DNA from: Pseudonocardiales bacterium
Lineage (GTDB): Bacteria; Actinomycetota; Actinomycetes; Mycobacteriales; Pseudonocardiaceae
Direction: 5' to 3'
NCBI GenBank assembly: GCA_025465385.1
Contig: JAODNG010000530.1
Span: forward strand, 1 to 6,767
Length of the DNA stretch: 6,767 nucleotides
Shown here piece after piece: positions 5,004-6,767 of this stretch (positions within the stretch are counted from its first letter, which is position 1; each line of letters opens with the position of its first letter). A program made the position numbers and the translations under genes. Below the pieces are notes generated by a model, which did no database searches, had not been told where the DNA came from, and was given only the letters and a program-made list of their open reading frames with translations.

Positions 5004-5478
5004 TGTTAATAAGGTAAGGCTTAGTGGCATCGGGCGCATCCCTACAACCCGAACGGAGCAGTGTCAATCACTAACCGCGCACCTAACTACGCCCGACAGT
5101 CGGCGCAGCATGTGCGCAAAGCGCGGTCTACTCCTCCGTCCCTCGACGGTCCAATGTCTCCCCGTTGCACCGGCGGCACAGGTGGAACCCGCGCGGGTGG
5201 GACCCCTAGCCCCTCCCTGCCCCACGGAACTCTCACTACGCGACCGCCACCCAGCCCTTGATGACCCCGGCCAGCCCTCCTTACCTGTATCGCGCACACC
5301 AGTTGACCGCAGCGTCCGCCTCCGCCGCCGGGCACTGAGACCTCATATCCCGGACGAGGGCGCGTGCCCCCCGCGTACCCGTAATCAGGGTCGCCGGGGT
5401 CAACAGCGGTCACCTACGGCCCTTACTCGCCCATATCCCCAGGTCCGCATTCGCGCACGTCAGCTTCTTGATCGTCGG

Positions 5479-5525
5479 CCGATCTTCCAAACTGGCGATG
5501 CCGCGTTCGATTCCCGTCCCCGGCT
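5479..5525 (+). pseudogene. Decayed tRNA-Gly(UCC)-like sequence
   Basis: The sequence CTTCCAAACTGG (5484-5495) matches the anticodon loop and 3' stem of tRNA-Gly reading UCC, and GTTCGATTCCCGTC (5505-5518) matches its T-loop and 3' T-stem. CCCCGGC plus T (5518-5525) stands where the acceptor end should be. The 5' T-stem is broken (CCGCG where a CGGG-type strand is needed), the anticodon stem has a mismatch (CCGAT against ACTGG), and no normal D-arm lies directly upstream. A GCCGGGG that could pair with the acceptor occurs only at 5393-5399, far too distant for a normal tRNA. It is therefore a relic or an integration-derived 3' half. Confidence 0.45.
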
Positions 5526-5695
5526 CCCCCCACTCAAGAGCAGCTCAGAGGCATGATCCTGCCACCGCTACGTCAACTGGATCGAACAACTCGGCGGTGA
5601 GAAGCTCGACGCGCCGCCCGGGGCATCTCCCTGGAGTTCTCGCATATCAGCGTGTGCAGGCAAGCTGACAAACCAGCCCGAAAGCTCACTTTCTC

Positions 5696-5713
5696 GGTGC
5701 TCATCGAGCCACC
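5696..5713 (-). terminator. Possible hairpin terminator after the lipoprotein gene
   Basis: On the minus strand GGTGGCTC pairs with GAGCACC around a GAT loop (7 bp with one bulged G), beginning 13 nt after the stop codon of the lipoprotein gene. No U-tract follows, so the strength is uncertain. Confidence 0.3.
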
Positions 5714-5725
5714 GTTGCCGACGAC

Positions 5726-6262
5726 CTAGCCTGCCGATTCCAAGAGGTCTCCCATGGGCACCGACAAGGTCAGCTTGCCCGCGTGCGCAAACTGGAATGT
5801 CACCGGGATATCCAGCCCAGCGGCCAGCACCTGGTTGGTGGTAAGCACGACGCGCAGTTGCCCGACAACCAGCGGGCTGGTGGGCTGAGTACCGATTGGG
5901 GCGAAACCGGTAGTGCTGGTGACGGTCGTACCCGGGGGGATCTGCGTGGTGCCCTCTACCACTACCTGGTTGGCTGCTGGGCTGTCCACCCCGACCAGTT
6001 CGTCGGCGCTGTCACCCTGGTTGATGATGGTGAACAACACCGGCACGGCTGCCCCGATGGGGTAGGTACCCGTCTGGTTGGGCGGGTAGGGAATCAGCAC
6101 GTTGCGGAGCGCGATGCTGTTTCCGACGTTGCCGTAGGTCCCGTCGACGGCGGCAACCTGGCTATCGGTCTGGGTGATCTGGCCCGCACCACAGCCCACC
6201 AACGCTAGCGCTGCGGCGCAGCAGGCCACGATGCGAACCGCAGCGGTGACAGGGGCACGCAT
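5726..6262 (-). CDS. lpqE-like: LpqE-like lipoprotein
   Basis: A 178-residue secreted lipoprotein. MRAPVTAAVR is followed by a hydrophobic core (11-22) and the lipobox LVGC, so Cys24 should be lipidated and the protein anchored to the outer face of the membrane. The mature start GAGQITQTDSQ and the general plan (beta-rich, with a VLFTIINQGDSADELVGV segment and a final FQFAHAGKLTLSVPMG) match my memory of mycobacterial LpqE. The fold is likely immunoglobulin-like, related to the PCuAC copper-chaperone group, but the mature part has a single His and a single internal Met, so the copper motif is absent. ATG 6262 is chosen because it gives a normal signal peptide; the frame continues upstream to 6544 without protein-like sequence. 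There is no ribosome binding site, and TACCCT lies 7 nt before the ATG, so a leaderless mRNA is likely. In M. tuberculosis lpqE lies beside carD and radA; neither is here, so this may be a second, displaced copy. Function unknown. Confidence 0.82.
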   Translation of the reverse strand: MRAPVTAAVRIVACCAAALALVGCGAGQITQTDSQVAAVDGTYGNVGNSIALRNVLIPYPPNQTGTYPIGAAVPVLFTIINQGDSADELVGVDSPAANQVVVEGTTQIPPGTTVTSTTGFAPIGTQPTSPLVVGQLRVVLTTNQVLAAGLDIPVTFQFAHAGKLTLSVPMGDLLESAG

Positions 6263-6716
6263 GATCAAAAGGGTATCCCGACTCCACCCGTGGCGCGGAT
6301 AAAGTTCAGTGCTAGGCACGGTGCAGCGGTTCGGGGGCGTCTGTGGCCTTGAACTGATCATGGTCCGCCAACCGTCAGCAAAAGCAGCGCGACGAGTTCG
6401 CACGGTCGATCCCTCACGAGCATGTAGCCGCCGGTCAGCGGCACGCAGTGACGAGTGACGTCCCAGGCAAGCGGATGCACGGTTATCCGCGTTCAGGACG
6501 TAAGAAGAGGCCGTGGATGGTTCAGAACCGCCCAGGGCGAGCACCTAGCGCCTCACACCCACCCGTCAGCCGGGGCTTGCCCCGAGCGACCCGGGCACCA
6601 GGGCGCGTATAGGGCGCGACCACCCGTTAACAGCCGAGCACGGTCGGACAACACCGGACACGACGAACATCAGCCCTTGACCGTGTTCATGCTGGCCAAG
6701 ACCGGTTCTCACTGGG
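6263..6716. other. Non-coding spacer between lipoprotein gene and tRNA-Tyr
   Basis: No gene is supported in these 454 bp. The open frame extending upstream from the lipoprotein gene has Arg/Ser-rich content and no start signal. The presumed lipoprotein promoter (-10 TACCCT on the minus strand at 6270-6275) is at the left end. A hairpin CGGGG-CTTG-CCCCG (about 6574-6587) lies about 130 bp downstream of the tRNA 3' end and might help end its transcript. Otherwise nothing notable is seen. Confidence 0.5.
6270..6275 (-). promoter_or_regulatory. Candidate -10 box for leaderless transcription of the lipoprotein gene
   Basis: Minus-strand TACCCT fits TANNNT and is followed by 7 nt (TTTGATC) and then the ATG, which places the expected transcription start on or next to the start codon. 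No Shine-Dalgarno sequence is present in front of the ATG. Leaderless genes are common in mycobacteria. Confidence 0.4.
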
Positions 6717-6767
6717 TGGCGGGTCAAGGATTCGAACCTTGGAAGGCATCAGCCGACGGATTTACAG
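6717..6767 (-). tRNA. tRNA-Tyr (anticodon GUA), 3' part; 5' end outside window
   Basis: Read on the minus strand from the window edge, CTGTAAA is the anticodon loop with GTA (Tyr), followed by the 3' stem TCCG(T), a long variable arm (CGGCTGATGCC), the T-arm CAAGG-TTCGAAT-CCTTG and the acceptor strand ACCCGCC with discriminator A (base 6717). The long variable arm is what bacterial tRNA-Tyr should have. No CCA is encoded after the discriminator. The T-stem pairs perfectly, so the visible part looks functional. The 5' acceptor (expected GGCGGGT), the D-arm and the 5' anticodon stem are beyond the window. tRNA 3' ends like this one are common integration targets, and the low-coding region to its left would be on the island side. 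Confidence 0.88.

Larger units (their letters stand above)
4809..5725. other. Gene-poor 0.9-kb region between orphan gene and lipoprotein gene
   Basis: The long plus-strand frame 4894-5556 and the minus frame 5087-5413 give Pro/Arg/Gly-rich translations with no start signal, and the first reads straight through the tRNA-like sequence near 5500, so neither is accepted. Contents are a candidate promoter for the orphan gene, a TGTACTTGCA tandem (4977-4998), a 12-bp palindrome ACCCGCGCGGGT (5187-5198) and a decayed tRNA-Gly-like sequence. A short plus-strand frame at 5560-5619 reads CHRYVNWIEQLGGEKLDAPP, which looks like real protein but has no start and soon turns low-complexity; it may be a gene scrap of unknown origin. 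Confidence 0.5.

Noticed and set aside
5366..5420. tRNA-Thr-like sequence (CCCGTAATCAGGG followed by a GGGGTCAA loop)
   Set aside because: The base before the would-be anticodon is C instead of the invariant T33, the T-stem does not pair, and no 5' half is visible. It may be chance.
4894..5556. 220-residue plus-strand frame
   Set aside because: Its end is the translation of the tRNA-Gly-like sequence (IFQTGDAAFDSRP), and the rest is Pro/Arg-rich without a start signal.
6255..6276. SigF-type -10 GGGTAT on the plus strand at 6271
   Set aside because: No GTTT element lies 15-17 bp upstream and no gene follows. The bases are better explained as the reverse of the TACCCT box of the lipoprotein gene.
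6263..6544. N-terminal extension of the lipoprotein frame
   Set aside because: The extra 94 residues are Arg/Ser-rich and would bury the signal peptide inside the protein.
1..6767. CRISPR array, insertion sequence, intact integrase or toxin-antitoxin pair
   Set aside because: No regularly repeated units with spacers, no terminal inverted repeats flanking a transposase and no such protein signatures were seen on either strand.

Overview
The window looks like chromosomal DNA from a high-GC actinobacterium, most likely a non-tuberculous Mycobacterium. The two most informative genes point there: a lipoprotein of the LpqE type, known from mycobacteria, and a secreted DUF4185 (GH183-type) beta-propeller protein of the kind linked to breakdown of mycobacterial cell-wall D-arabinan. 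TANNNT -10 boxes and one probable leaderless gene fit the same lineage. These are family-level recognitions made by eye, without a database search.

Layout. 1-636 (+) is the 3' part of a NarL/DegS-type sensor histidine kinase that begins upstream of the window. 637-1084 is non-coding. It holds the remains of a small helix-turn-helix-like gene on the minus strand, then a block of 17-bp-phased TTGCA words and two similar GTGTACA elements in front of a single STAS-domain gene (1085-1555, +). 1556-2558 is a 1-kb gene desert. It contains one long-loop inverted repeat, a cluster of three inverted repeats at 2204-2277, and a partial tRNA-Arg-like sequence at 2293-2340. 2559-3698 (-) encodes the exported DUF4185 protein. 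3699-4508 is again without a convincing gene and ends with a second copy of the partial tRNA-Arg-like sequence (4391-4437), preceded by a promoter-like site and followed by a 26-bp-spaced direct repeat. 4509-4808 (-) is a small, clearly less GC-rich orphan gene with a good ribosome binding site. 4809-5725 is mostly empty, with phased repeats and a decayed tRNA-Gly(UCC)-like sequence near 5479-5525. 5726-6262 (-) encodes the LpqE-like lipoprotein. 6263-6716 is non-coding. 6717-6767 (-) is the 3' part of a tRNA-Tyr(GUA) gene that runs off the window.

Interpretation. Only about half of the window is coding. Genes stand alone, each with its own spacer, and no operon is visible. A normal tRNA gene at the right edge, several broken tRNA-like sequences, a direct-repeat pair around the DUF4185 gene and gene remnants together suggest an old, eroding integration hot spot or decayed tRNA array. 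They do not suggest an active system. The proteins that survive act mainly at the envelope (arabinan-active propeller, lipoprotein) or in signalling (histidine kinase, STAS protein). No intact integrase, transposase, CRISPR array or toxin-antitoxin pair was found.
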